DNA from: Antarctobacter heliothermus
GTDB taxonomy: Bacteria; Pseudomonadota; Alphaproteobacteria; Rhodobacterales; Rhodobacteraceae
Assembly (NCBI RefSeq): GCF_900188425.1
Contig: NZ_FZON01000044.1
Span: forward strand, 1 to 44,336
DNA: 44,336 nucleotides
Direction: 5' to 3'
A program made the position numbers and the translations under genes. Shown one piece after another: positions 23,961 to 32,780 of the stretch. The stretch's first letter is position 1; the number at the start of each line of letters is the position of its first letter. Under the pieces are notes generated by a model. That model was not told the origin of the DNA. It saw only the letters and a program-made list of their open reading frames with translations, and did no database searches.

Positions 23961-24004
23961 GGCGTGGCCTTTCGCGGCCCGCTGGATTTCAGGTTCAAAT
24001 TCAT
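23957..24004 (-). CDS. 15-residue leader peptide ORF downstream of the riboswitch
   Basis: The ATG at 24004 follows GGAGGAGG at six bases, the best ribosome binding site of the whole operon. It encodes MNLNLKSSGPRKATP and ends in a TGA that overlaps the ATG of the DUF1636 gene (ATGA). The ORF lies between the riboswitch (its 3' end at 24052) and the first recognisable gene. It could couple translation to riboswitch state, because hiding this single Shine-Dalgarno would silence the following genes. It has no recognisable family and may matter only as a translated leader. Confidence 0.5.
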   Translation of the reverse strand: MNLNLKSSGPRKATP

Positions 24005-24051
24005 CACGACCTCCTCCGGGGCACCCCGCCCGGTCCACAGTTTCACCTCTT

Positions 24052-24217
24052 CGATGGCAGGTCTCCTGGCTCGCGGGTCGATGCGCTCTTGCGCCTTCCC
24101 GGCCAATCCGGCCAGTGGCACGTTGCAAGAACGCTCTCCGCTCACAGTTGCGGGGGCAGCCACGGGTTTGAACCGCGTTCCCTGTTTTCCTCCCCGGGCA
24201 GGCCCGGGGAACCATCG
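24052..24217 (-). ncRNA. cobalamin riboswitch upstream of DUF1636-cobW-cobN operon
   Basis: Read on the minus strand, P1 pairs CGATGG (24217-24212) with CCATCG (24057-24052). The B12 box GCCAGGAGACCTGCC is at 24070-24056. The core has GCCCCCGCAACTGTGAGCGG and GCCACTGGCC, and a 5' hairpin CCCCGGG/CCCGGGG lies at 24193-24210. It should repress the ring-synthesis and chelatase genes when adenosylcobalamin is abundant. It is the second cobalamin riboswitch of the window, while cobL, cobO, cobC and cobU operons show none. Confidence 0.95.
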
Positions 24218-24349
24218 TGGTGGCGGTGGTGCGCCCTTCTGATCCTCTTGTCAATCGCCCGAAGCGACTGCACACCCGATCATAGCCGCATTGACGATGT
24301 CCACACGCGATGCCATGCCTGCCCGAACCCGAGCTTCCGGAGACGCGCC
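24218..24349. promoter_or_regulatory. divergent promoter region between riboswitch operon and cobO
   Basis: These 132 bases must hold the promoters of the minus-strand riboswitch transcript and of the plus-strand cobO operon. No clear -35/-10 pair stands out; TTGTCAATC at 24248-24256 followed by GATCATAGC is only a weak candidate for the plus strand. No riboswitch-like structure precedes cobO on its own strand. Confidence 0.35.
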
Positions 24350-24958
24350 ATGGACGACACCACCGCCCGCCACACCGAAAAGATGCGCCGCATCAAGGCC
24401 GCCCGCGACGAGATGATGAAGACCAAGACCGAGGAAAAAGGTCTGATCATCGTCAACACCGGCAAGGGCAAGGGAAAATCCTCTGCCGGGTTCGGCATGA
24501 TCATGCGGTGTATCGAGCACCAGATGCCCTGCGCCGTGGTGCAGTTCATCAAAGGCGCCCGTGCCACCGGCGAGGCCACGTTTCTGCGCGAGCGGTTTGC
24601 CGACGAATGTCGGCTGTTTGTCACGGGTGAGGGATTTACCTGGGAAACGCAGGACCGCGACCGAGACATTGCCGCCGCGCAGAATGGTTGGAAAATCGCG
24701 CAGGAACAGATCCTTGACCCCGAGATCCAGTTTGTTCTGCTGGATGAGATCAACATCGCCCTGCGCAATGACTACCTAGATATCGACGAGGTGGTGGATT
24801 TCCTGCTGACGCAGAAACCGCAGATGACGCATGTCTGCCTGACCGGCCGCAACGCCAAACCCGAATTGATCGAGGCCGCCGATCTGGTCACAGAGATGAC
24901 CTTGCTGAAACATCCGTTCCGCGACGGGGTGAAGGCACAGAAAGGCGTGGAGTTCTGA
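24350..24958 (+). CDS. cobO: cob(I)yrinic acid a,c-diamide adenosyltransferase CobO/BtuR
   Basis: The 202-residue enzyme transfers the adenosyl group of ATP to the cobalt atom. The P-loop is VNTGKGKGKSSAGFG (residues 35-49), with the CobA/BtuR-type N-terminal helix before it, followed by VVQFIKGA, WETQDR, and LLDEINIALRNDYL (Walker B-like). VCLTGRNAKPELIEAADLVTEM closes the domain. The ATG at 24350 has CGGAG nine bases upstream. It starts a plus-strand operon with the DUF1289 protein, a HAD hydrolase and cobQ. Confidence 0.95.
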   Translation: MDDTTARHTEKMRRIKAARDEMMKTKTEEKGLIIVNTGKGKGKSSAGFGMIMRCIEHQMPCAVVQFIKGARATGEATFLRERFADECRLFVTGEGFTWETQDRDRDIAAAQNGWKIAQEQILDPEIQFVLLDEINIALRNDYLDIDEVVDFLLTQKPQMTHVCLTGRNAKPELIEAADLVTEMTLLKHPFRDGVKAQKGVEF

Positions 24959-24962
24959 GGCC

Positions 24963-25853
24963 ATGAGCCGCATCGACCGCCTTCCCCCAGCCAGCCCCTG
25001 TGTCGCCCGTTGCGTGATCGACGAGACGTCGCAACTGTGCACGGGCTGCGCCCGCAGTCTGGATGAGATCGCCGGTTGGGGCAGCGCATCTGATGATTTC
25101 CGCTCGGCCGTCTGGGCCGAACTGCCCGCCCGCGCCAGCCGACTGGGACTCAAGACCCGCCGCCTGTCGTGGCAGGGGGACACCTTGTTGGCCGAAACCG
25201 CCCGCCGCCTCAGCGATGAAGGCGCGCGCCTGATCGCTGGTATCTGGGGGGCAAGCGGTGAACTGGTCCGCCTGCCCGATGCGCCCTGCGAAGTGCAGAT
25301 CGGTGAGGATGCGTTGACCCTGACGCTGCCCGACGCGGCGCTGCGGCTTGACTCCGCGCGCTATCTGACTGCGTTTGAGATTGACCGCCCGGACGCGCCC
25401 GCGTTGATCGCATTGGCCGTCCCGGTCGGGCGCGCCTTTCGCGACAGGCCCGCCGCGCTGACGGCGCTTGGCCAGGACGAGGCGGCATTGTTATCGCGCA
25501 ATGCGGGTGGGATGCGCTTTGACCTTGGCCTTGGGCGGCGCGCGGCGCGATTTACCGTGCGGTGTGACGACGCGCTGGCCGCGACGCTGGCCCGCGCCAC
25601 GGGCACCAACTGGCCCGATCACCTGTCGCGAACCGGTCTGCCGTTGCGTGACGCCAGCCCGGTGCGGGTGATCGAAACGCCCTGCCTGCGGCTGGAGATC
25701 GACGCCGCGATCCCGATGCCGGACGGCACGTCCCCCTCCGGGCCGCACACACACCTGCTGCCTGATCACATCGCGCAGGGGCTGGACACGCCGCCCACCG
25801 TGCCGATGCCTGCGGGCTATGTGGCCACCGCGCTGATCCTGCCCGCCTCATGA
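24963..25853 (+). CDS. DUF1289-domain protein with large unknown C-terminal region
   Basis: The 296-residue protein has an N-terminal DUF1289 module with four Cys (13, 17, 26, 29 in SPCVARCVIDETSQLCTGC), a likely zinc or Fe-S site. DUF1289 proteins are normally about 60-90 residues. Here about 230 further residues follow, with no motif I can name; they read as alpha/beta, with a late PHTHLLPDH. It starts four bases after cobO, with a potential coupling, and overlaps the next gene by ATGA. The position between cobO and cobQ suggests a role in adenosylation or amidation, perhaps in cobalt reduction, but this is inference. Confidence 0.7.
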   Translation: MSRIDRLPPASPCVARCVIDETSQLCTGCARSLDEIAGWGSASDDFRSAVWAELPARASRLGLKTRRLSWQGDTLLAETARRLSDEGARLIAGIWGASGELVRLPDAPCEVQIGEDALTLTLPDAALRLDSARYLTAFEIDRPDAPALIALAVPVGRAFRDRPAALTALGQDEAALLSRNAGGMRFDLGLGRRAARFTVRCDDALAATLARATGTNWPDHLSRTGLPLRDASPVRVIETPCLRLEIDAAIPMPDGTSPSGPHTHLLPDHIAQGLDTPPTVPMPAGYVATALILPAS

Positions 25854-26458
25854 GCGCCCAACTGGTCGTCTGGGATTTTGACGGCGTCCTGAATGCCGAA
25901 CCTCCGGGCACGCCGTTTGGCTGGGTGCCGCGTCTGGACGCCGATCTGGGCCTGTCGTCGCGGGCTTTTCGCGCGTTCCTCAACCAACCCGGACAGGCGG
26001 CGCGGGTGTTGCGCGGCGCACGGTCCCTGCACGCGGAACTGGCCCGATGGCTTGCCACACAGCCGACCGATGTCACCCCCGATGCGCTTTTGACCCATTG
26101 GCTGCGGTCCGAGGATCGCCCCGATCCACAGGTCATCGACTGGCTGGAGCGTAGCCCGCAGCGCGCGGTGATCGGCACGAACAACCCAGCCCCTCGTGCG
26201 GATTACATCATGGAGAACATGGGCTTTGCCGCCAAAGTTGAGACGATCTTTGCCTCTGGCCCCATGGGCATGGCCAAGCCTGACGCGGGTTTCTACGGCG
26301 CGATTGAACGCTGGTCGTGCCTTGCGCCGCCCGCCATCCTGTTGATAGACGACAACCGCGCCAATGTCGCGGCGGCGGCGGCGCGCGGCTGGCAGACCTA
26401 TCATTTTCACGCCCATACGCGCGACGTGTTGCCCGCGACACTGGGGATCACACCATGA
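25850..26458 (+). CDS. HAD-family hydrolase in cobO-cobQ operon
   Basis: The 202-residue protein is a HAD phosphatase of the subfamily IA type. Motif I is [10 protein letters not shown] (nucleophile Asp9, Asp11), motif II is IGTNN (about 104-108), motif III Lys is in MAKPDAGFY (about 141), and motif IV is [10 protein letters not shown] (about 162-171). It overlaps both neighbours by ATGA, so it is tightly built into the cob operon. The substrate is unknown. Alpha-ribazole-5'-phosphate is one candidate, although a histidine phosphatase nearby could do the same. A detoxifying phosphatase is also possible. Confidence 0.8.
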   Translation: MSAQLVVWDFDGVLNAEPPGTPFGWVPRLDADLGLSSRAFRAFLNQPGQAARVLRGARSLHAELARWLATQPTDVTPDALLTHWLRSEDRPDPQVIDWLERSPQRAVIGTNNPAPRADYIMENMGFAAKVETIFASGPMGMAKPDAGFYGAIERWSCLAPPAILLIDDNRANVAAAAARGWQTYHFHAHTRDVLPATLGITP

Positions 26459-27900
26459 GCCGCGCCATCATGATCCAGGGCACCGGGTCCAACGTGGGCA
26501 AATCCATGCTGGTGGCGGGCCTGTGTCGCGTGGCACGACGGCGCGGGCTGTCGGTTGCCCCGTTCAAGCCGCAGAACATGTCCAACAACGCCGCCGTGAC
26601 CAGCAACGGGGGCGAGATTGGCCGCGCGCAGGCCTTGCAGGCGTTGGCCTGCGGGTTACCCCCGCACACCGACATGAACCCGGTTCTGCTGAAACCGGAG
26701 ACGGATGTGGGCGCGCAGGTTGTCGTTCAGGGCAAACGCCTGACCACAGCCAAGGCACGCGATTACGCCAAGCTGAAACCGCATCTTCTTGGCTCCGTAC
26801 TACAGAGTTTTGAGAGGCTGAAGGCGGCCCATGACCTGGTGATCGTCGAGGGCGCCGGCAGCCCGGCTGAGGTCAATCTGCGCGCAGGCGACATTGCCAA
26901 CATGGGCTTTGCCGAGGCGGGCAATGTGCCGGTGATCCTGACAGGAGACATCGACCGGGGCGGCGTGATCGCCCAGATTGTCGGCACGCAGGCGGTCATC
27001 GATCCGGCGGATGCCAAACGCATTTCCGGTTTTATCATCAACAAGTTTCGCGGCGACCCTCGCCTTTTTGATGATGGCTATGCGCTGATCGCGGATCGCA
27101 CCGGCTGGCGTGGCTTCGGCGTGGCGCCGTGGTTCCCCGAGGCGTGGAAACTGCCTGCCGAGGATGCGCTGGATGTGCGCAGCACCGACCGCGCAGAGGG
27201 GCTGCACATTGTCTGTCTCTGCCTGTCACGCATGGCGAATTTCGACGATCTGGACCCGCTGGCGCAGGAACCGGGCGTGCGGCTGACCATGTTGCAGCGC
27301 GGCTCGCCGATCCCCGGCGATGCAGATCTTGTGATCATACCCGGCAGCAAATCGACCCGCGGCGATCTGTCCTTTGTCCGTGAACAGGGCTGGGACATCG
27401 ACCTCTTGGCGCATCACCGGCGCGGCGGGCGTATCCTTGGGATTTGCGGCGGCTATCAGATGCTGGGCGACAGTATTGATGACCCGCAGGGGATTGAGGG
27501 CCCACCGGGCAAAGATCCCGGTTTAGGTCTGCTGCGCATCGACACCGTCATGACCGCCGACAAATCCCTGACAGAGGTGCAGGCCACCCACGCCGCCAGC
27601 GGCACCGGCTTTCACGGTTATGAAATCCACATCGGGCGCAGCGACGGGGCCGACCGCGCCCGCCCCTTTGCCTATGTCGACAGCCAACCAGAGGGCGCAA
27701 TCAGCGCCGATGGCCGTGTCATGGGCAGCTACCTGCATGGCATGTTTCGCGATGACGCATTCCGCGCCGCGTGGCTGGCGGGTTTTGGGGTCGAGGCAAC
27801 CCTCTCTTATGACGCCGGGGTCGAGGACGCGCTGGATGCGCTGGCCGACCATCTTGAGTCGCATCTGGATGTGTCCGGCATATTGGCCGCCGCGCGCTAG
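26455..27900 (+). CDS. cobQ: adenosylcobyrinic acid synthase CobQ
   Basis: The 481-residue glutamine amidotransferase adds four amides to adenosylcobyrinic acid a,c-diamide. P-loop: [18 protein letters not shown] (about 5-22). Then [15 protein letters not shown] and [18 protein letters not shown], both signatures. The GATase nucleophile Cys is in [12 protein letters not shown] (about 328), and the His is in GSYLHGMF (about 425). The start at 26455 overlaps the HAD gene (ATGA). Its stop shares the bases CTAG (27897-27900) with the cobC stop on the other strand. Confidence 0.96.
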   Translation: MSRAIMIQGTGSNVGKSMLVAGLCRVARRRGLSVAPFKPQNMSNNAAVTSNGGEIGRAQALQALACGLPPHTDMNPVLLKPETDVGAQVVVQGKRLTTAKARDYAKLKPHLLGSVLQSFERLKAAHDLVIVEGAGSPAEVNLRAGDIANMGFAEAGNVPVILTGDIDRGGVIAQIVGTQAVIDPADAKRISGFIINKFRGDPRLFDDGYALIADRTGWRGFGVAPWFPEAWKLPAEDALDVRSTDRAEGLHIVCLCLSRMANFDDLDPLAQEPGVRLTMLQRGSPIPGDADLVIIPGSKSTRGDLSFVREQGWDIDLLAHHRRGGRILGICGGYQMLGDSIDDPQGIEGPPGKDPGLGLLRIDTVMTADKSLTEVQATHAASGTGFHGYEIHIGRSDGADRARPFAYVDSQPEGAISADGRVMGSYLHGMFRDDAFRAAWLAGFGVEATLSYDAGVEDALDALADHLESHLDVSGILAAAR

Positions 27901-28889
27901 GCCCGGCTGAAAGACGGGACCAAAGCCGTCTCCAGCCGCGCCCAATCCGCCTCTGGCCCCGGCAGGCCCAGCCGCAACCAGCCGTCCGAATAGGGAAACC
28001 GCCGCGTCCAGATCCGGGCAGCGGCCAGCCGGTCCTGCGCTGCTGCCGCATCGCCGGTGTCATAGGTGCGAAACAACACCGTGCCGCCCACCAGCGTCCA
28101 GCCCGCTTTCTCTGCCAGTGCATCCATGCGCACCGCGTCGCGCGCCAGTTGCGCAATCATCGCCCTCTGCCACGCCTGATCCGCCAGCGCCCGACACCCC
28201 GCCGCGATCGCCGGACCGCTGACCGCCCAGGGACCGGCCATGCGCCGCATCGGGTCAATCAGCGCGCGCGCGCCCAGTGCAAAGCCCAACCGCACCCCTG
28301 CCAGCCCATAGAACTTGCCAAAGGACCGCAGCACCACGATCCGCACGCCCTCTGGCAGGCGATCGAGGTAGCGGACCATCGAATATTCCGGCACCGGGTC
28401 GGCAAAGCTTTCGTCGACCACCAACAAGCCCACATGGTGCGCCAGGTCGATCAGCTCTTCGGGGGTCCAGAACCGCCCGTCCGGGTTGTTGGGGTTCACC
28501 ACCACGGCCAAGGGCGCACCTTTCAGGCCGGGTATGTCGTCCACCTGCGTCACCCGCCAGCCCTGCGCCTGCAACGATCCGGCGTGTTCGTTGTAGGTTG
28601 GCCCGACAACGCGCGCCTCCTCCGGGGTTCCAAGGCGCGGCACCAGTTGGATCGCGGCCTGCGCCCCAGCCAGCGGAACGCAGTCCACCCCCTCTCCCGC
28701 GCCATAGGCCGCGCGCGCCGCAGCGATCAACGCGGCAAGCTCTGCCCCCGTCGGCAGTGCCGTCCACGCGCGCGCAGGCAGGTCGGGGAACGGGTAGGAC
28801 CGCGCATTGATGCCGGTCGACAGGTCCAGCCAGTCGCCCTCTCCATATTGGGCCATCGCCCGGTCCAGATCGCCGCCGTGATCGCGCAT
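27897..28889 (-). CDS. cobC: threonine-phosphate decarboxylase-like aminotransferase CobC
   Basis: The 330-residue PLP protein has the aspartate-aminotransferase fold. It corresponds to CobC of Pseudomonas denitrificans and CobD of Salmonella, which makes (R)-1-aminopropan-2-ol phosphate from L-threonine phosphate. Motifs: [14 protein letters not shown] near the N-terminus, [15 protein letters not shown] (about 141-155), VVDESFAD, and the PLP Lys in [18 protein letters not shown] (about 203-220). The start at 28889 lies eight bases after cobD. Genes for the L-threonine kinase (bluE/pduX-like) and CobD are in the same operon, which supports the role. Confidence 0.9.
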   Translation of the reverse strand: MRDHGGDLDRAMAQYGEGDWLDLSTGINARSYPFPDLPARAWTALPTGAELAALIAAARAAYGAGEGVDCVPLAGAQAAIQLVPRLGTPEEARVVGPTYNEHAGSLQAQGWRVTQVDDIPGLKGAPLAVVVNPNNPDGRFWTPEELIDLAHHVGLLVVDESFADPVPEYSMVRYLDRLPEGVRIVVLRSFGKFYGLAGVRLGFALGARALIDPMRRMAGPWAVSGPAIAAGCRALADQAWQRAMIAQLARDAVRMDALAEKAGWTLVGGTVLFRTYDTGDAAAAQDRLAAARIWTRRFPYSDGWLRLGLPGPEADWARLETALVPSFSRA

Positions 28890-28897
28890 GATGCCCC

Positions 28898-29833
28898 CTA
28901 AACAGCCGCAAGCCCCACAAGGACCGCGCCGCACAGAAACATTGCCCGGACGTAGAGCGCAAGACCTCGGCTGATGCTGTGCCGATCCGGGTCTGGGGCC
29001 AGTGCATTCACATAGGGTTCATCCGCCACGCGGTCGCCGTAGACACGCGGCCCGGACAGCCGCACATGCAGCCCGCCCGCCAGCGCCGCCTCGGGCCAGC
29101 CCGCATTGGGGGAGCGGTGGTGCTGCGCATCCCGCGCCACTATCCGCAGCGCCGCGCCCATCCGCCCGGAGACAACTGCAAAGGCCAGTGCCGTCAACCG
29201 CGCCGGGATCAGGTTCACCAGATCATCCAGCCGGGCGGCGCATTTGCCAAAATGCTCATAGCGGGCGTTGCGGTGGCCAATCATGGAATCCATCGTGTTG
29301 ATCGCCTTGTAGGCCACGATCCCCGGCAATCCGGCCACCGCCCCCCAGAAAAGCGGCGCGATTATCCCGTCAGAGGTGTTTTCGGCGAGGCTTTCCAGCG
29401 CCGCGCGGCTGACTCCGGCGCTGTCCAGTTGGCGGGTGTCGCGCCCGACAATCATCGACAGCGCATGGCGCGCGGCGGGCAGGTCACCGGCGCGCAATGG
29501 GTCTCGCACGGCAACCACATGGCTATACATCGACCGGGTGGCCACCAGCGGCCAGGCCATCAGGCCAAGGATCAGCGCCGCCATCCAGCCCTCCCCCAGA
29601 ACCATCGTCACCAACAGCGCAGGCAGCGTTGCCGCGGCTATGACAACGGCCACGGTCAGCGCGCCGCGCAGCAGGCGTGCGGTGTCAGAGCCCCTGTTCA
29701 GCCGTGTCTCCAATGCCGAAATCAGCGCACCGATCCAGACGACCGGGTGTGAGATCCGACGATACAGCGCATCGGGCCAGCCGATCAGCGCGTCCAGCAG
29801 CAGCCCGATCAGCATGATCAGCGCAAAACTCAT
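28898..29833 (-). CDS. cobD: adenosylcobinamide-phosphate synthase CobD (CbiB)
   Basis: The 311-residue membrane protein attaches the aminopropanol (phosphate) arm to adenosylcobyric acid. It has an N-terminal span, then WPDALYRRISHPVVWIG with the family HPV motif, further spans near 65-110, and the signature ESLAENTSDGIIAPLFWGAVAG (in parts, about 147-168). YKAINTMDSMIGHRNARY and RLDDLVNLIPARLTAL follow. The name CobD follows Pseudomonas denitrificans usage. It overlaps bluE by ATGA (29833-29830). Confidence 0.93.
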   Translation of the reverse strand: MSFALIMLIGLLLDALIGWPDALYRRISHPVVWIGALISALETRLNRGSDTARLLRGALTVAVVIAAATLPALLVTMVLGEGWMAALILGLMAWPLVATRSMYSHVVAVRDPLRAGDLPAARHALSMIVGRDTRQLDSAGVSRAALESLAENTSDGIIAPLFWGAVAGLPGIVAYKAINTMDSMIGHRNARYEHFGKCAARLDDLVNLIPARLTALAFAVVSGRMGAALRIVARDAQHHRSPNAGWPEAALAGGLHVRLSGPRVYGDRVADEPYVNALAPDPDRHSISRGLALYVRAMFLCGAVLVGLAAV

Positions 29834-30630
29834 ACGGCCCCCCCGGTGGCAAAGCGCAGAACATCTTTCAACCCTGCCGCTGTCAGCACCCGCGCGGCAC
29901 CATCCGGAACCGTGCCGGGCGCAAAGATCAGCGCGCGGGCCGGGCCGGTATGGGCGCGGGCGTGGCCCAACGCGCCCAGCCGGGTCGCCAGCGCGGGCAT
30001 CGGATCATCGACCGGGCCGCGCAAGGCGGAACAGCGGCGTGCGGACTCCGCTGCCAACGCGGCCTTGGCCGCCAGATCCGCCTGCGGCCACGCCTCGATA
30101 AGGTCCGCAATATCTGGAAAATCGGCGTCTTTTGGGTCCGTCCGCTGCGGCGGCCCCCAGAACCCGCCCAGGATCTCACAGGCCGGCACCGGGTCCAGCG
30201 ACCTCACGATCTCCGCCCGCCGCGAAGCCCAGAGCAGCCGGTCAGGCGTGGGCCACATCAGCGGATCGCTCGCCCCCTCAACCGCCAGACAGGCGCGCGC
30301 GATCGCGGCACCGTCGGTCGCGCCAGCCGCACGGGCCGCCCGGGCCAGCGCCACAAGCGCCGCTGTCGACATGCCCGCACCGCCGCCGGGTTGCAGGTCT
30401 GCCGAGATGTGGTAGCGGCCCGCCACAGGCTGCCCAAGCGCGGCCAACATCCGCGCGGCCTGCGCCGGGGTGACAACCGTCGCCGCGCCCTCCAGCGCCA
30501 AGGGGCCACCGCCGGTGCGCCGCACCGTGACACCCCGGGTCGGGCACGCCAGCGTGACCAGCACCACCGGCCCGCCAGCGCCAATTCGCCCCTGCATCCA
30601 TTCTCCGAAATGTCCCGCGACAAAGGCCAT
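29830..30630 (-). CDS. bluE: GHMP-family L-threonine kinase (BluE/PduX-like)
   Basis: The 266-residue protein has the GHMP kinase layout. It opens GHFGEWMQGRIG, similar to the GELxQG start of PduX, and the ATP loop is PGGGAGMSTAALVALARA (about 95-112). PduX of Salmonella phosphorylates L-threonine for the B12 aminopropanol arm, and BluE of Rhodobacter is the alphaproteobacterial counterpart. The neighbours cobD and cobC carry out the following steps, which strongly supports this role. The start at 30630 lies three bases after the histidine phosphatase stop. Confidence 0.8.
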   Translation of the reverse strand: MAFVAGHFGEWMQGRIGAGGPVVLVTLACPTRGVTVRRTGGGPLALEGAATVVTPAQAARMLAALGQPVAGRYHISADLQPGGGAGMSTAALVALARAARAAGATDGAAIARACLAVEGASDPLMWPTPDRLLWASRRAEIVRSLDPVPACEILGGFWGPPQRTDPKDADFPDIADLIEAWPQADLAAKAALAAESARRCSALRGPVDDPMPALATRLGALGHARAHTGPARALIFAPGTVPDGAARVLTAAGLKDVLRFATGGAV

Positions 30631-30633
30631 CCG

Positions 30634-31215
30634 CTACAAGGGGCGCCAGTTCACGGCGATCACCGACACACCGCCCTCAAAGACCCGCAGCCGCGTGACC
30701 GACCACGGTGCCACCTCAAAGGCCAGCGCGGCGGGCACCGTATCCAGCGCCAGCGCCAGACCGGCGCGCACCGTTCCGGCATGGGCGACAATTGCCACGG
30801 GGCCAGCGTGGCGCGCCTGCGCGGCCAGTTCTGTTAAGGCGGGGGTGATCCGCGCTACCATATCGGCAAAGCTCTCCCCACCCGGCGGGCGGTGGTCTGC
30901 CAAGTCCTGTGTCGACATGAGGCCAAGATCGGGGATGTCGCCAAAGGGCATCCCCTCCTGCGCGCCGAAATCCTGTTCCCACAGCCGCGCGTCGCTGTCC
31001 ACGTCACAGCCGGGCCACAGCGCCGCCGCCGTCTGACGGCACCGCAAGGCGGGGCTGGCGACGCGCACCGGCACCTTTGCCACCAATCTCTGCAAAGGCC
31101 GCCAGACCGCCGGATCACCAAGGTCCGACGCCACATCCGTACGCCCGCACAAACGCCCGCCGTGCCGGGCGGGGGCATGTCGAATCAACATCAGTTCAGA
31201 GGCATCGGGCGGCAT
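30634..31215 (-). CDS. histidine phosphatase family protein, probable alpha-ribazole phosphatase
   Basis: The 193-residue protein has the phosphoglycerate-mutase-like motif LMLIRHAPARHGGRLCGRTD, with catalytic RH near residue 12. The conserved Glu is in WEQDFGAQEGMPF (about 96) and the second His in IVAHAGTVRAGL (about 152). Salmonella CobC of this family removes the phosphate of alpha-ribazole phosphate or of adenosylcobalamin phosphate. It is the first gene of the operon with bluE, cobD and cobC. Two adjacent ATGs (31218 and 31215) can serve as start. The divergent cobU begins about 50 bases away. Confidence 0.78.
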   Translation of the reverse strand: MPPDASELMLIRHAPARHGGRLCGRTDVASDLGDPAVWRPLQRLVAKVPVRVASPALRCRQTAAALWPGCDVDSDARLWEQDFGAQEGMPFGDIPDLGLMSTQDLADHRPPGGESFADMVARITPALTELAAQARHAGPVAIVAHAGTVRAGLALALDTVPAALAFEVAPWSVTRLRVFEGGVSVIAVNWRPL

Positions 31216-31263
31216 CATTTCGGGGCTTTTCAAGCAGATCGGAACATGCTTTGTCACGACCGC

Positions 31264-31776
31264 ATGGGAAAGTCGATCCTCATCACCGGCGGCGCACGTT
31301 CGGGCAAAAGCACCCTGGCCGAGCGCATGACACTGGCGCTGGGGCGGCCCGCGATCTACATCGCCACCGCGCAGGCCCATGACACCGAAATGTCCGATCG
31401 CATCGCCCAACACCAATCGCGCCGTGATGCCGATTGGCGCACGGTCGAGGCCCCGCGCGACCTGATCGGCGCGCTGCGGGAAACCGACGGCACCGCCCCC
31501 CGGCTGGTCGATTGCCTGACGCTCTGGCTGACCAACCTGATGCTGGCCGATGAGGATTGGCAGGCGGCGACCGATGCGCTGGCCGCCGAACTGGCCCGCC
31601 AATCCGCCCCGATCCTTTTCGTCACCAATGAGGTCGGCGCCGGGATTGTCCCGGAAAACGCCCTTGCCCGCGCCTTTCGCGATGCGGCGGGGCTGGTCAA
31701 TCAACGCATCGCCGACGCCTGTGATGAACTCTGGTTCTGCGTCGCGGGCCATCCATTGAAAGTCAAACCCGCATGA
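31264..31776 (+). CDS. cobU: adenosylcobinamide kinase/GTP transferase CobU (CobP)
   Basis: The 170-residue bifunctional enzyme phosphorylates adenosylcobinamide and then transfers GMP to it. P-loop: LITGGARSGKSTLAERM (about 6-22). Further motifs are YIATAQAHDTEMSDRIAQHQSRR (in two parts, about 35-57), LVDCLTLWLTNLM and FVTNEVGAGIVPENALARAFRD. The same protein is CobP in Pseudomonas denitrificans. I start at 31264; an in-frame ATG at 31246 with GGAAC before it is possible. It overlaps cobT by ATGA. Confidence 0.93.
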   Translation: MGKSILITGGARSGKSTLAERMTLALGRPAIYIATAQAHDTEMSDRIAQHQSRRDADWRTVEAPRDLIGALRETDGTAPRLVDCLTLWLTNLMLADEDWQAATDALAAELARQSAPILFVTNEVGAGIVPENALARAFRDAAGLVNQRIADACDELWFCVAGHPLKVKPA

Positions 31777-32780
31777 CCCACCTGCCCCTCACGTCTCTGG
31801 ACGGCGTGACCGCCCTTGACCTGCCCGCCTTTGACAATGCCGCCGCCAAGGCCGCCACCGCGCGCCAGATGCAGCTGACCAAGCCACCGGGATCGCTGGG
31901 TCGGCTAGAGGATCTTGCCGCTTTCATGGCGGGCTGGCGCGGCACCGACCGCCCGCAGATCATACGCGCGCAGGCGCTGGTTTTTGCCGGCAACCACGGG
32001 GTATGCGCGCAGGGCGTGAACCCCTTTCCGCAGGAAGTGACCGCGCAGATGGTGGCCAATTTCGCCGCCGGGGGGGCTGCGATAAATCAGTTGTGCAAGG
32101 CGGCGGGGGCCGATCTGAATGTCATCGCGCTGGACCTTGACCGGCCCACCCGTGACTTTGCCACCTCCCCCGCGATGGATGAGGATGACTGCCTTGATGC
32201 GCTGCAACGGGGGTCGGCGGCAGTCGATACGGACGCGGACATCTTGCTGTTGGGGGAAATGGGCATCGGCAATTCCACCGTCGCCGCCGCGCAGGCCTTT
32301 GCCAGCTTTGGCGGCACCGCGCAGGATTGGGTTGGCCCCGGCACTGGGTCGGACGCCGACGGCGTCAGCCTCAAGGCGCGGGTGATCACCGCAGCAGTCG
32401 ACAAACACGGGGCGTTGTCGCCCATGATGCGGCTTGCCGCCCTTGGCGGGCGCGAACAGGCGGCGCTGTGTGGCGCGGTTCTGGCGGCACGCATGGCGCG
32501 TATCCCAGTGCTGCTGGACGGGTTCATCTGCACCGCCGCCGTCACGCCGCTGTTTGCCGCCGATCCCGATCTGCTGGCCCATTGCCTGATCGCCCACCAA
32601 AGCCGTGAGCCAGGCCACCGCCGTCTGGCTGAAGCGATGGACAAGGCGCCGCTGCTGGACCTCGGGATGGCGCTTGGCGAAGGGTCCGGCGCGGCACTGG
32701 CCCTGCCGATCCTCAAGGGCGCGCTGGCCTGTCACAATGGCATGGCGACCTTTGCCGAAGCAGGCATTTCGGGCGCATGA
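31773..32780 (+). CDS. cobT: nicotinate-nucleotide-dimethylbenzimidazole phosphoribosyltransferase CobT
   Basis: The 335-residue enzyme makes alpha-ribazole phosphate from nicotinate mononucleotide and the lower-ligand base. Motifs: KPPGSLGRLEDLAAFMAGW (about 37-55), VFAGNHGVCAQGVNPFP, LLGEMGIGNSTVAAA, and the catalytic Glu in LGEGSGAALALPILK (about 300). It is named CobU in Pseudomonas denitrificans and must not be confused with the CobT chelatase subunit. It lies between cobU and cobS, with ATGA overlaps on both sides. Confidence 0.95.
   Translation: MTHLPLTSLDGVTALDLPAFDNAAAKAATARQMQLTKPPGSLGRLEDLAAFMAGWRGTDRPQIIRAQALVFAGNHGVCAQGVNPFPQEVTAQMVANFAAGGAAINQLCKAAGADLNVIALDLDRPTRDFATSPAMDEDDCLDALQRGSAAVDTDADILLLGEMGIGNSTVAAAQAFASFGGTAQDWVGPGTGSDADGVSLKARVITAAVDKHGALSPMMRLAALGGREQAALCGAVLAARMARIPVLLDGFICTAAVTPLFAADPDLLAHCLIAHQSREPGHRRLAEAMDKAPLLDLGMALGEGSGAALALPILKGALACHNGMATFAEAGISGA

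Noticed and set aside
24089-24349. N-terminal extension of CobO through the riboswitch region
   Set aside because: The sequence is antisense to the riboswitch, has no family match, and the ATG at 24350 has a good ribosome binding site.
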